Counted from the stretch's first letter, positions 1 to 12,534 are shown. The stretch: 64,000 bases of DNA from Lanius collurio (GCA_020086605.1 JACBWW010000004.1:26426125-26490124); one strand, 5' to 3'. The notes: generated from the sequence alone by a model not told the origin. Numbers and translations: made by a program.

Positions 1-846
1 AAGGACTCTTCCATTCTGGTGTAAAAATGTAAATCTAAATGTAAAAGTTTTTAAAGGTTTTTATGCAGATTTTCTTCCTAACCTCCATCTTTTACACAGA
101 ACTGCCTTAGTAAAGTAACAAACTTCTCTGTAGTTAGTAAACAAAATTTTCTATAACCAAAAAAAACGCTTGAAATATTCAGTCATCATTTGCTGAATTT
201 ATTTTAAAAAATTGTATGCAGCACAAAACAGAAAAGAAACTGCTTGGAATACTTAAGAGAACAACCCTTCCTACTTTATTTCCACTCAGTACCTTGATTG
301 ATAGATGAGTTGGGTTTCTGAGCCCCTCTTTATAATAAACATTTTTAAATGTTTATTTTATGTCCCAGGGTGAAAATATTTTGAACTGGAGCTTTCCATT
401 TCCCTTTGCTCTGCCTTGGCAAGCTGTGTTTTATTTCTACATTAATAGTATTCAACTCTTTCTTGTAGCTTTTAAATTGTTGTTATACAAGTACTGAAGA
501 AAGTATTTATGTTATGGAGCTAGCAGATATCTACAGTTAAACACAAAGTTCTGGAGAAGCCAGAGGAAAATTCACACATAACTAAAGAAATATTCAGAAA
601 GATTTCTTTAGGGGCCTTTCGATTGCAAAAGGGAAAATTACTTTTCAGGATCTCTACTTTCATTTTTATTAAGTCATGAGTTAAATTTTTTTTCTTTCTA
701 ATTTATGTGAGTAATTTGTGCCACAGTGTAAAAACTCTAAATGAATCAACACTATAAACCTAATTAGCAATAAGAAAACCTCATAAAGATCACATTTTAA
801 GTGGCACTTTGTTGTTAGCAGAACAAATGTGAAAGTTCCCAGTTAC
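1..846 (-). other. FMN1: FMN1 intron after E10 (partial)
   Basis: AT-rich intron sequence with phase 1 at the E10 donor. I see no further exon, no recognisable repeat family and no RNA gene. The downstream exon lies outside the window. Confidence 0.8.
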
Positions 847-967
847 CTTCTAGATCTCTCTTCAGTTTCCTTAAGTCTTTTATTAGGTCTTCAAATTTAA
901 CTTGGGAGGCCTGGAAAAAATCCTGTGGTTCTGGTAAAGGAAAAATACTCTTGTCTGTTCCAGCTTC
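847..967 (-). CDS. FMN1: FMN1 exon E10: C-terminal FH2 helices, last exon in window
   Basis: A 121-nt exon of 40 codons plus one base (G). The peptide begins [18 protein letters not shown], continues [19 protein letters not shown], and ends DLE before a GGTAACT donor. It matches human FMN1 ([18 protein letters not shown] and [15 protein letters not shown]) and forms the start of the long coiled-coil/post helices of FH2. The acceptor is unusual: the pyrimidine tract is a (GTTT)6 microsatellite ending directly in TTTAG. The next exon (expected to begin with the rest of an Ala or Gly codon and a SEKQ-like sequence) lies left of the window. Confidence 0.95.
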
Positions 968-2853
968 CTAAACAAACAAACAAACAAACAAACAGGCCAC
1001 TATGAAAACCGAATGCCCTTCCAGGGAAATAAAATACTTTTTTTTTTTTAATTCTCTTCTATGAAACAGTGTTATAAAATCACAAAAATAACATATTTTA
1101 AATCATTCTTGCTAAAACAACATCTCATTCAAGATTAAATACTAACCATTCAGAGTACTGAAACTTCCTTTTAGATGGTGTAAAGCAAACTGTGCTCAAT
1201 TTGAACTTTGAAACATTAAACTTACAACATTTCAGTTAATTTTATGTCAATAAAGGTTTAGATAAGGGATTAGAAGTTTCTTAAAAAAAGATAACAAGAA
1301 TGCCGATTTTAATGCAAGAAGGGAACTTATGCCAAAAGTTTGTGGTTTCACTCTCTCACAATTCATTAAAAACACACACACACTTAAGCATTAATTGAAA
1401 ACTCTATTCATGCATTTCCTCAAGCAGTTCACACAGATAAAAATACACAGTTGAAGGTTTATGTGGCTAAATAAATCACAGGGGTTAAAGTCTGTATGGA
1501 ACTCCTACGTACACATTTTTAGCACAGTAAGAAAAAGACAATCAGAAGTAAAACAAACAAACAAACAAAATCAACAGAAGCTCCTCCAAAAGAAATAATA
1601 CAAAACCAAAAAAAAATCTCCAACCAACCAACACAAAACTTTACAAGGTTCAAAGCAGTATCTCCAGTGGAATTCTAAAATGTATGTACAAATGGTATTA
1701 ATATGACATTGCTGTCAGAAGTGTAAGCATATACTACTGTGTTTAAAATATGTATATACCTGCATAGATTTCAGTCTGTAACCATGGAAAACTCATAGGT
1801 TAGAGAACTAATTGTTTTGTGAATGGGGAAAAATTATTTTATTATTCTAAAGACATGAACATTTTGGTGGAGAAAGTGCAGTGGGTGATAGTCACACTGT
1901 GTTTATTTCCTCCCAAGGAAGATATACTGTTTTCTTTTACAAAATTCCCTGAAGTAAAATTACAGTACAGTAGAAAGTTTGCAGAAATATTTAAATAGAT
2001 AATTAGAGAGCATAAAATTTCCAATCCCCCAAAAAACCCCAAACCAACAAAATCAACAACAGAAAACACAAGAAAAAATAAAGAGAAACAAAACCAAAAC
2101 CCTAAAGAAAGTAAACTGATACAGATCTAGATATCTCACAACTGCTAACTCAACAATTCATCAACTCTATGTAAGAAATAAAAAAAAGGAAGAAAAAAAA
2201 AAAGGGATCACATTTTTAAAATCACTTAATAGCAACATTTTCATTTAAAATACAATAGTTTAAATTTTCCACTCAATAAGTTTGACTGTTACTGATATCT
2301 ACTTATATATTAAATACATATATTTAATATATGGTTGTATAGAACATGTATAAATGCATAGATGGAGGAGTATCATATACAATGGAATGTAACTCACTCA
2401 AGGCAGCATTTCAACCCCTAACTTCATCCCCATCAGCTAACTCATCTATCTTAAAATACCAACCTGTCCTTGCATTTTGTCCTAAGAAAGAAATCATGCT
2501 TCTGCCTTCCAATATAATGGCATCAGAAGAAATTTTACGATGTTACAGCAGCCCATATGTATTAAGACAGGGCTGTAGTGACCACCTGTCCAGTCTGCAG
2601 CAGTCACAGCTAATTGCCTGCAGTGGTTCACTCAACATCCAATGCAAAATTTTCCAAGGTCTTATCTTAAAACTTACAGCAAATTTCATGCCTATTGAGA
2701 TACACAACTATTATAAGAAAGCAAAAGAAATGGATTTTATTTTCCCATCAGAGATACTATGTTCAGATTTCTATAAAGCTATTACAAATCCTTTAACCAT
2801 CTCTTAAAGAAACCCACTTTTTGAGAGGCTGATAGAGCAAATCAATCCTTTAC
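968..2853 (-). other. FMN1: FMN1 intron E9-E10
   Basis: Phase 0 intron of about 1.9 kb. Next to E10 it has a tetranucleotide repeat (970-993), with a second AAAC run near 1551-1568, a short CA run near 1371-1382 and several A-rich runs. A plus-strand open frame of 153 codons (2346-2807) has no recognisable domain; see findings. Confidence 0.85.
970..993. repeat. (AAAC)6 / (GTTT)6 microsatellite at E10 acceptor
   Basis: Six perfect AAAC units on the plus strand. Read on the gene strand they are six GTTT units directly followed by the acceptor AG of exon E10. Confidence 0.95.
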
Positions 2854-2913
2854 CTTATCACAATGGCGTAGGTAATATATGACGACATAATCCACAAGAT
2901 TGATGCCGTTATC
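2854..2913 (-). CDS. FMN1: FMN1 exon E9: FH2 segment
   Basis: A 60-nt exon of 20 codons, phase 0 on both sides: DNGINLVDYVVIYYLRHCDK. The acceptor is TTGTTCCTAG|GAT and the donor GATAAG|GTAAAG. It continues directly from KDVKSR of E8, as in human FMN1 (KSRDNGINLVDYVV). In the FH2 family this corresponds to the 'd....tLlhylv' helix that follows the GNYMN block. The exon is short enough to be missed by ORF scans but is fixed by its two splice sites and the match. Confidence 0.95.
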
Positions 2914-4480
2914 CTAGGAACAATTAAAAATGTGTGATTAACACAATTCAAGCAAATGAAAATATATTATTTTATACTGCTGTGAGAAATTGGATTCCCA
3001 ATATTTTTTAGCCTTAGTATTACTGACCAAAAAAACCTTTTTTTTTACAACATTGGCTTCATCATACCACAATTACTAGATCCAGAGTTTCTTTTGGTTT
3101 TAAACACCAGGAAAAAATACATGCAGAGAAGAATACATGGGAGAATCTCTCCCCACATTTTATAGAAGGCATTACAGAATAATAATATTAACTCGAATTA
3201 CAATACTATTCAATATTATTGCTCTTAAAAGTAATGTAAACTAAATATTACAGTCACCTCAGATACATTAAGGGGAACAGAACTTCTTGATTCCTATAGT
3301 CTCAATCACCTATAAGAAAGATCTGAAAAAGGCATAGATACTTTATATATTTTATTCTAAATACGAAATCAGACAGCAAGCAACTAAGAAATATATTTTC
3401 TGCCCTATTACCATATAAATATGAATTTTAATTCTCACTTTATGGAATCACCATTTCCATGTTCCTGCACACAACTGTACACAGTATTTTATTTTGTTAC
3501 ATGTCACTGGGTCAGCATGGGCCAGATGAACTAAGGAAAAGTTATACATTACATTCAGCAATATAAAAGAACCATGATATAGGGAAGTATATCTGGAATG
3601 TCTTTGAAGTTTTTTGGATGTGTTTTCATATTTTATATTGACAGGTATCAGAACAAACATTTGTATGTGAACAATGTCTGACTTCCTGTACAGAGCTGCC
3701 TTGTCTATATGAGAGTCTGCAGCACATTATATTTTATTAGTATCATACACCAGTAAAATTCTTAACTAAGTAAGTCACTGCTGTTATGCACTGCATGTAT
3801 AAGAGTTTTAGAAGCCATTACTGGCAGGTCAAAAAATATCTGTAACTTTCTAAGCTCATGTGACAATAAATGACTTTTATGTGAAATAAGAGATAAATTT
3901 AACATTCGCTCTTTTCCTTATCTCATGGAATTCAGCTCACTTAGACATGCTTGCTGGCAATTCATGAGAAGGGAGTAATGGGACACAGGAAGAATACCTT
4001 AATGTTCAAATGTACAAGACCCTGCATTCTTCTCCTTTCCAAATACAGTCTATCAATTACCTCAGTGGTTTCATGTCGACCTCTAGAAACTGGACCCTTT
4101 GAGTTTTTACGCATTTTGGAGGCTATTCTAAATTAATAATATATTTATTCTGGCTACCAGGAAACTGTAAATAATGTAATTTTTTAGTTTGTTTTGCTAC
4201 AGAACAAGTCTTACGCAGTTATACTTTATATCACGCACTCCTCTTCATAATGAATAATTTTGGAACATGCTTGCTAAATTTAGCCACACTGGAAAGTACC
4301 AGAGCTTATTAAATTCTATGAAGTTTACAGGTAGATAGAAAAGTGTGACTAACACTAGCACTTCTTCTGAGAAAAGTCCGACAAAGCTGAGTTTTACATT
4401 TTTCTTCAAGGTGGCTAGCCAGCCAACAAACACCTGACTGATGGGAAACTTGGCCTGGTTCTAGTTAAGCTGCTGTTTGT

Positions 4481-4519
4481 ACTGTGTCTTGTCCATTAGG
4501 ACTGTGTCTTCCCAGTAGG
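4481..4519. repeat. 20-bp tandem duplication
   Basis: ACTGTGTCTTGTCCATTAGG is immediately followed by ACTGTGTCTTCCCAGTAGG, two near-identical 19-20-bp units about 60 bp from the 3' end of a CR1 copy. Confidence 0.8.
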
Positions 4520-4580
4520 ACTGGGGAAAAGTGATCATATGGAACAGCTGAACCATCACAGTGAAGAGGAAAAGAAGAAT

Positions 4581-5035
4581 TAGAATCACAGAATCATTCA
4601 GGTTGGAAAATACCTTTAAGATTATTGAGTCCAACTGCAAATCCAGCACTGCAAAGTCCATCACTAAAATATATTCCAGTGTGCCACCTCCAGGGATGTT
4701 GACTCCACCACCTACCTCTATGGGCAGCCTGTTCCAATGCCTCATAACTCTTTCAGCAAGGAAATTTTTCCTAGTAGCCAAGCTAAACTTCCCTTGAAAC
4801 AACTTGGGGCTTCTTCCTCTCATCCTATTGTTTGCTACTTCGGAGAAGACCCCACCTGGTTACAGACTCCTTTCAGGGAGCTGTAGAGAGTGATAAGGTT
4901 TTACCTGAGCCTCCTTTCCTTCAATCTAAACTTTCCCAGTTCCCTCAGCTGTTCCCTGTAAGACTTGTGCTCCAGAGTCATTAACAGTTTTGTTGTCTCT
5001 GGACATGCTGCAGCACCTCAGTGTCTTCAGGAGAC
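4581..5035 (-). mobile_element. CR1 LINE, 3' fragment
   Basis: The low-coordinate end carries the CR1 3' signature on the plus strand (AATCACAGAATCATTCAGG followed by TTGGAAAATACC), which marks the 3' end of a minus-strand element. It continues through sequence decoding on the minus strand as NFLAERVMRHWNRLP, the end of CR1 ORF2, and further up to about 5035. The copy is 5'-truncated, as most CR1 copies are, and its frame is broken by stops and indels. It has the same orientation as FMN1. Confidence 0.88.
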
Positions 5036-6133
5036 AAAGGACTCAAATCCTATGGAAAAAGCTTCCATTAAAACAGCTGCTCACTGAACAGTTCATTAAA
5101 TGTGTTTCTACACATTGTTAATGATGATATACACAAATAGACCAAAATGCTCCACAGATACACAGTTTTGCTGACACTGCCTGTCTCATACATGCATTCC
5201 TATATATATGAAGCATAACGGGGAACAAAAGCATAAAAATCTACATCTCTTGTAGTCAAGAAAGCACTTCACTTTTCTTAAGTGGAAGAGCATGAAAGAT
5301 TTTTTTTTCCCCACACTCCAGGTCTATACCAATATCAGCAGAAAACTATCTCCTATTCTTTGCGGCTTCCTATATTCTTGTGGTGCCTCGGTAAGTTTTG
5401 GCAAAGAATGACTTCGAGCAGTGTTTCCACCACCTACATTACATAACACCTCTTCCTCTGGCCTACTGGAGTAAGAAACAAAGTAACCTCATCTCAGAAG
5501 GTGTCTAGCCTTTGAGCCTGACTTTGATCCTAGCATGACTAATCAAAAACCAGCTACTGCTTCTCAATTTTTGACAAAGTAATTCACTGCCATCTATGAG
5601 CATTTTCTTGTGCATGCCACTCAAAATTCATGTTCTACAGTCATTTAACTGACAATTAAAAAAACCCCTGAAAGTATCTTGTTGGTTGTGACATCTCTTT
5701 CATCCCTTATATATAATTTGTTAGTGTATAATGCTACAATGAACTTCTACTGATATTTTCATTTTAAACCTGATTTTTAAAACATTTTTATTCACATAGA
5801 GCGACCTCCATTTAAGAGTATGAAAAAAGAATGGGGATGTTTACTGGAGAAGACTTGAGCAGTCCCTGCTAATAAAAGAGACACACAGAAGTTCTCACTT
5901 AAGATAATTTTCCTAGTAGTACTGAACAGGAGAAATTAGAGATTATGGAAATATACACATGCACAAGAGAAGGAGGTGAAAAGCTAGGATAAAATGAATG
6001 AAAATTGTACAAAGCACCTTGCTTTTTCAAGCAAGAATAGTAAGAAATAGATGATTAACTTCTGACAGATGAAAGAACAATAAAAAAAAAATCACTTCAG
6101 AAAAATTATCTTTAAATAAACATTAGCACTTAC

Positions 6134-6280
6134 TCTGCTTTTGACATCCTTTAGTTTGGGGAGTATTTCCAAACCAAATCCATCAGCTTGACCTCGGGTC
6201 CTATTCCCTCCATTCATATAATTTCCAAAAGCCAGAATCAAACCCAAAATTTCCTTTACACTTGTCATGCTCAGCAAAGC
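6134..6280 (-). CDS. FMN1: FMN1 exon E8: FH2 signature GNYMN
   Basis: A 147-nt exon of exactly 49 codons, phase 0 at both ends. The acceptor is ATTTTCCAG|GCT and the donor AGCAGA|GTAAGT. It begins [20 protein letters not shown] and holds the most diagnostic FH2 motif, [20 protein letters not shown] (GNYMN at fragment residues 470-474), followed by [13 protein letters not shown]. The block 'GNyMNgg..rg.a.Gf.l..L.kl.d.Ks' is found in nearly all FH2 domains, and the lysine-containing stretch at its end is implicated in actin binding in Bni1 and mDia1. The exon matches human FMN1 in almost every position after the first ten. Being symmetrical, it could be skipped without a frame change, but loss would destroy FH2. 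Confidence 0.97.
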
Positions 6281-7684
6281 CTGGAAAATCGATACTGGTC
6301 TGTAAATTCTGTTGGCACAAAAATTCTAATTGCAAATATCAAATAGCTCTTTTTGTTAATTTTATTTTTGTAAAAGTTTTTTTCTTGTCTGTTTTTACCT
6401 TGGTAGGTAAGAAAAGCTGAAGCTTGTACAATAATCAAAACTTTTAAGAGAAAATTTTTTTAGACTGTAACACCCTAAGATAGTACATTTAACGTAATTC
6501 GTATGAAGCAAATTACATGGCATTAAATAGTACATCAATGAAAAAGATTAATGAAAGATTTCTAAACATTCTCAGAAGACTTCAAAAATTTTACAGACAA
6601 GGAGGTGGTTTATCATAAATTTGCATAATTCACAGTCAAATGGAGATGGGCTAGTTTTGCTGCCACTAGGTTAGACTCAGACTGTCATTCAGTCTACTTC
6701 TCATAGGTCTGAAAATTCATGTGCTAGATCTATACTTAATCCAGATATAACAGGGCTAAGGACTAACTAATTACATGCCTCAGAACAGAAAACAATTCTA
6801 GAAACACAGTGGAGAACTAGTAAGTTATTTTTGGCTACATATAAAGGCATCTGTTACTTGAGAATCTGAGGCCACAGACATAATTCTTAGGTAGCCTTAT
6901 ACACTGGACAAATCAGTTTCAGCGTGAACTTCTCATAAGTAAACTGAAGGCAATACAACTTTCCCTATCTCATGTAACACTAATTCCTTATTTATGCCTC
7001 CTTCAGAAAGGAAAAACCAAGAACGATTGCAAAGAAATCCAAAGGGGTAGAGCATGGGTACTCTGTGAAAGCAAAGATAATCAAAAGCTGGTCTTCAAAC
7101 TAGAAAAAAAAAAATTAACTATTTTTCTGGTTTGGGTGTTAGACTTTCAGGCCACTATTTAATTTCTCTCTTAATTCCTACATTGTTCTACTTTTTGTAA
7201 TTTGTTCTAATTTATATATCTTGTCCTTAGTCTTTCATAGTATGAAATATTAGGAAGAGTTTTGTCACATACTACAAATTCTGCTGTATCAGAGTTACCA
7301 GAAATTAACAGATGTCAAGGGAAAGTAATAAACTAATGAACATGACAAGCATCTATTGGCATCAACAGCGGTATGCAAACAAAAGGAAGTTTGCAAGGCC
7401 CTGTACTAAGCTTGTCTTATATTTAATTTCTGTTTTATGGAGATTATCTGTTACACTTCTTAATATGCAAAGTAATAAAAATCAACCATTCAAATACAAA
7501 TGAATTTCCATGTACTCCATGGGGCATCACATACAATTCACTTTCCATCTTCCCTCTTCCCTTTGTTCTTTTAAGCAGCTAGAAATTTACGATACATGTT
7601 TTCCTGAAAAGCCAGTAAGCGAGATTAAGGTTCCTGTACTCTAAAATAGATTTAAGTTTTAATTGAGCTTTCATTAGGACTTAC
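6281..7684 (-). other. FMN1: FMN1 intron E7-E8
   Basis: Phase 0 intron of 1.4 kb, AT-rich. No repeat family, exon or RNA gene recognised. Confidence 0.85.
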
Positions 7685-7814
7685 CTTGGAAACACGAGTT
7701 ACAATATCTACTTTCCGGTGCACTGATGTTATCCCTTCAGAGAAAACTGACTGGAAGATAATACACTGAGCTCGTTCTGCGAAGTTGGGGATTTGAGATA
7801 GCTCATATAGAAAC
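7685..7814 (-). CDS. FMN1: FMN1 exon E7: FH2 core helices
   Basis: A 130-nt exon: one base completes the Gln codon, then 43 codons. The acceptor is TCCCCACAG|G with a good pyrimidine tract and the donor is TCCAAG|GTAAGT. The peptide runs [17 protein letters not shown], then [20 protein letters not shown] and VTRVSK. It is the FH2 segment with the family pattern 'f...l..ip....r...i.f...F......i...v..i..a', in the middle of the domain between knob and coiled-coil parts. It is close to human FMN1 ([17 protein letters not shown]). A longer open frame exists on the same strand in another phase (7729-7956) but crosses the acceptor and has no family match. Confidence 0.96.
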
Positions 7815-10800
7815 CTGTGGGGAGAAAAGAACTATTAGTGAATCTTTGTAATTCTTCTCTGTGGGGTTCACAATGGATCAAAGCCGCCAGTATCATGAAA
7901 TACACACGTGCTCTTTCCTCCTTTGAATCAAATCGGACAGAATTTTTAATTGTCATATCCTTTATGCTAAGAATGCATTAAAAAATCCTAATAATGTCAA
8001 GAAAAAGGGAAGACATTAATCATTTTCATATCAGTCCATTATCTATCATAGCTGCACAGTAATAAATAGAAGAATCTAAAACCTATATAATTCATTAAAA
8101 AAAAAAGATAGCACTACCTATGTACTAACTTATCAACTTTTGTTTCCCTTAAAAATCTGTTCAGAAATACAGAACTCAACATATTTCTAGAAATTTATTT
8201 AATAATATAAAATGTCTGCAAACAGCCTTCTTCTGGTTCTCAGCATCAATTTTCTTCTTCTAATTTAATTCTTCTAATCTAATTCTTCTTCTTCATCTTC
8301 TCTGTATCTGTCCTCACAGGTACATATTCCTCATGACTCTACTGTAAGTTTTTGTCTTTTAACTCTGGTAAATAAAAACTAACAGAAGCATATCCAACAA
8401 CTGCAGTTCATATCTCACAAAATCAAAGCATCCCAAAGGCATCATTAATTCCTCCCTTTTCATCAATTTAAAATATAAGAGCTTGACTAATAATGGAAGA
8501 AGCTTTAGTATTTCTTATAATAACAATATATAATAATAATTTGATCTTGGGTTTTGAGTTTAAGATTTCAGAGATATATGAGCTTTCTTGAAACCCAGAA
8601 GCAAGCTTGTCTTTTGCTCCAATATCACTTTAGCATCATTCTTCTCATCTCCTGTCTACAGATATCCTTAGATTCCCCTAAATGCAATGCTATAGAGATT
8701 TTTTCTACCTCATTGAATTATGGGAAATTCAGTATTCAATTTATTAGCTTGAATTCTTCTTAACTTTTTAAAATTTATTTAAGCCAATATACACAATTTT
8801 TCCAATTTATTTCTTTTTCATAATAAACGATAATAGTATGTTTAAATCTGATTTATACATTTCTCATGCATGCTAGGCTTTTCTGAGTACACAGTGACTT
8901 TAAAAAATCAGCAGAATTCACCTGTGGCTGGTGTGAAAGATTATGTTTTAATTGGAATACCATTTTTTTTTCCTTTTGTTTCTTTTCCCTTCTTGCCTGA
9001 TGAAAAAACCTATTGTGAGAGAAGGATCAGGGAGGCCCAGCTTGGCTCTTAAACTTAAGAAGTGGGAAAAAAGAAATGCCAAGCTGGTATTAATAAAAAT
9101 GCTTCCTATTGGGAATGAATGGTATTGCCAGGAAAAAAAAAGAGGGTATTTTGCAGTTTGTGTGAGAGAAACAAAGGAAAGAAAAACCAAACAGCTTCAT
9201 TAAAGTTCTAACATACATACAATTAAAAAGTTTAAATTTAAAAAGTCAAATGACACAAATTCTTGCCTTCCTGTGAAAAGAGAACTTTTTCCCACGAGGC
9301 TGATTATCAGAATACAAGGCCATTGTGACAACAGTTAAAAGAGCATCAGCATAAAAAGAAGATGCTTCCAGGTTTTGGAATTGAGAGTATCCAAAGTAAG
9401 TATCCAGACAGAACATTTATAACTGAAATCTGTCAGAAAAAGGAATCTTAGTGATTAAGCTAAGTCACTAAACAAAAAGTCATAGCATGAAACTACGGTT
9501 GTCACAGATAAATTACCAATTCAGATGGACAAAACTTAAGGAGAAAAACATATTCTTATTTCAATTTTAATCTGAGAAAAGTATGATTTTGACTTTAAAG
9601 TAATGATGACATGTCCGTGTCATAGTTTTTAGATGGGTTTCTCATTACTACAATTTTGATGGCCTAAAATAAACATAGAAAATATGCTGTTCATCTCTGT
9701 GAGGTACATCAGACTACTCTCTTTCAGAAACTGCAAATAAAAAATGCATTTACTTGAAAATTCTTTTAGCCTACCAGAACCTTGTAGTAAAGGACCTGAA
9801 AGAACTTTCAAACCAGGCATATTGTTATGGTGTTACTGTAAGAGGACATTCTCGCAGAGGATGGACAAGGAAGGCTGATTCTAAGGAGGTAAGCTAATTT
9901 ATCCACATTTGAAGAATATAAAATTTAGAAGCAATTTTTTGGGAAAAAGCTGTATCTAATCCTGCGAGCTTCTAAGTATGACAGCAGGATTTAACCTGCA
10001 GTCCAAGCAGAGCTGCCTTCAAAGAGAAGCAAGTGGCATTACTGGGACAGCAATTATAAATCACTCCCTATTTCCTGAATCAAACTGCATTCAAACCAAT
10101 ACCATATTTTGCTACTGTTTCCTTTACTAGTACTTATTTTACAGTGGAGAGGACTACACAGAGAATATAATACAACTAAAAGGGTCTCTTGGAAACTAGC
10201 TATAGCATCTGTATCCTGCTAGCAAAGCCCCAGGCTGTGGCCAATTTTGCATATAAATCTTTATCATGCTAATTAATATTAGCATTTTAACAACTATTAC
10301 CATCAAGCATAATTCAGGGAGGTATTGTTATGTTGCTGTCATACTTACAGTTTGTGCCAAAGATAACATATGAGCAAGAAAAATAAAAATCACATGTGCA
10401 TAAGAACATCAGTGATACCAGGAAAGCTTTTTATTTGCCTAGGAATCCAAGCACATAAAGGTTTCCTTTAGACTTCTGTGAACTCAAATCAATGGTTTCA
10501 CTATATGAGTGACTTCTGTTAGTATGTGCAGCCATCTGATAAATTATTTCATTTACACTTTTGTTCTGATCTTCATTGAACATAACACATGAGGGCTTAT
10601 GCCCTTTTCTGTCTTTAGCCTTTCGTGGAGCTAATAAGTAAAGCACAGTTCCAACAAATCTCCAGTTCTGCAGGTAGGCTGACTTAGAGGGTAACTTAGG
10701 CAACAAAGTCAGAGGCACATGATCTACTGAGTTTTCAGAAAGCACATTATTTTGAAGGTGCAACAAAATTCACAGAAGTGCATAAAGCAAATTGTTTTCC

Positions 10801-12327
10801 CCTTAAGCTACCTCTAAAAAAGCTAGTTTTCTTAATCTCTGTAGTTTAATAACAGGGTAAAAATGGGACAAGTAAGACTTGCAGAGAGAGAGCACAGAGC
10901 AATAATTGATAAAAAAAACCCTTTAGTCTTTGATACTACTATCTCGCTCTGAACCACCAGGCATAACTGCTTTATTTACAGTTCTTAATTATGGAACAAT
11001 GATAGTATAAATCCAACTTTGTGTTTAATTAAGATTAACCTCTCTCCACTGTAAATTACAAAAAAGACAACATCTCATAACCCTAGAGCTCTACAAGATT
11101 CGTATTCTCCAGAAGACAAAATGCATTCATATTTATTTAACTTCGACATACAGCAAACAGACTGCCAAAGATTCAAGCTCTGGAAAACATCAGCTAGTCA
11201 CACAATGTATCCTTATGCCTCAAGCCAAGGCAGTGAAAGCCATGGATATTGGATGCAAAAGTAAGCTAGTATATACACTTTACAGACATTTGTCTTCTTA
11301 AGACTGTCTAAAGAACAATTGTCTCTCTTAATCAAGAGTAAGATAATAGCCTTATCTCCTAACACTAGCCTATTCCTTACTGTGCAGTCACAAATGAGTA
11401 TTTAGCTGCCTCATGTAAGGAGGAAAAAAAATCTGTTCTTCAGCACTAACATTTTGATGGGAAAAAAAGGCATGAACATGTAATAATTCTGACATTAACC
11501 AATCATATACTATTTCTGCTATTTCGGTTCTTCCCCCCCCTACCCCTTCTTACATCAGAGACAGCAGAAAAGACAAAACCAGACAAGATGGAAAAGGAAA
11601 CAAGATGACAAAGACGACTCAGAGAAGACAGATTTGAAGATGATAAGAGTTCAAAGGGAAAAAGCAGAGAAATAGCAGAAGACAAAAACACTGGTAGGCC
11701 AAAATATAAAACCGAATGTTTACACTAAAATAAAATTCTGGATTACTACTCTGTTCATGAATTCTTGAGGATTCTTTCACATCAGTCTAAGGTGTATTAC
11801 TACAGAAGGAGCAACACTTAAGAAGTTTTTCATTCTAACAGTTGTCACTGCAACTGAGGAACTGTGGAATCAGTCTTATAGGCCTTCAGCCAACTTGATC
11901 AGAGGGTACAATGTGTCTTTGCCACAGGACCAACCCAAACCCTCTGTTCATGCAGCTCTTTCAAATAATTAACAACCAAAATCAGTCTGGTCCTGCTTTC
12001 TGAAATATTAATTTATCCATAAATGCTCTAAGGGAAGGGTAAGACTTTTAGAAATGTGAGAATGGGAACAAAAATTCTTATTGATTCAAAGCTATGTATT
12101 TTATCAGTTCTGGTGGTCAAATTTGATGTAGTAAAATCTGTCATGTCTGAAAAAAAAATTTTGATAAAGGCAAATTTTTCATCATGCCTTGAAATACACA
12201 CAAAAAAAATAATAATTTTAAAAAAAATTATAATTACTTACCAAGAGTTATGTATCAAGATTGCTTTCAACATATCATCAAAGGACTACATTACATAAGG
12301 GCAAAATATTTTAAAACAAAATCTTAC
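7815..12327 (-). other. FMN1: FMN1 intron E6-E7
   Basis: Phase 2 intron of 4.5 kb. It holds a TTC-rich low-complexity run (about 8243-8304), a 10-bp inverted repeat (9037-9087), a homeodomain-like inverted repeat (10267-10284) and a C run near 11530. An open frame of 111 codons on the minus strand (10431-10766) has no recognisable family and no fitting splice context that I can support. Confidence 0.85.
8243..8304. repeat. TTC-rich low-complexity run
   Basis: Interrupted TTCTTC/TTCTAA units on the plus strand; an imperfect microsatellite. Confidence 0.8.
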
Positions 12328-12416
12328 TGTTCTGGTTTATCCAGAAGCTTCAGTTCCTCCTCTTTTGAAGTCTGATAATATTGCTTGATTTTCTCCAGTT
12401 CATCCTTTTGTGCTCT
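12328..12416 (-). CDS. FMN1: FMN1 exon E6: FH2 knob/coiled-coil part
   Basis: An 89-nt exon of 29 codons plus two bases (CA) of a split Gln. The acceptor reads TTCACTCAG|AGAGCA and the donor CAGAACA|GTAAGA. The peptide starts [20 protein letters not shown] and ends LKLLDKPE(Q). It matches the human [30 protein letters not shown] region with conservative changes. In FH2 structures this part is helical, and the KPEQFL-type motif (completed in E7) is shared across formins as 'L..PEqF'. Phase 0 in and phase 2 out fit E5 and E7. Confidence 0.95.
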
Positions 12417-12534
12417 CTGAGTGAATTAATATAAACTAATTAGTTCCTAATTAATAATAATATAATAAATTACTACTTTACCGGTTTGCCTACAAGCAGC
12501 AATTACAAGTTTTTACTGAAAACATTTAGACTAT

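Larger units (their letters stand above)
2914..6133 (-). other. FMN1: FMN1 intron E8-E9
   Basis: Phase 0 intron of 3.2 kb. It contains a CR1 3' fragment (about 4581-5035) and a 20-bp near-perfect tandem duplication at 4481-4519. The remainder is AT-rich unique-looking DNA without an exon that I can support. Confidence 0.85.

Noticed and set aside
10431..10766. 111-codon minus-strand frame in the E6-E7 intron
   Set aside because: No recognisable family, no fitting splice phase and codon use like the intron background.
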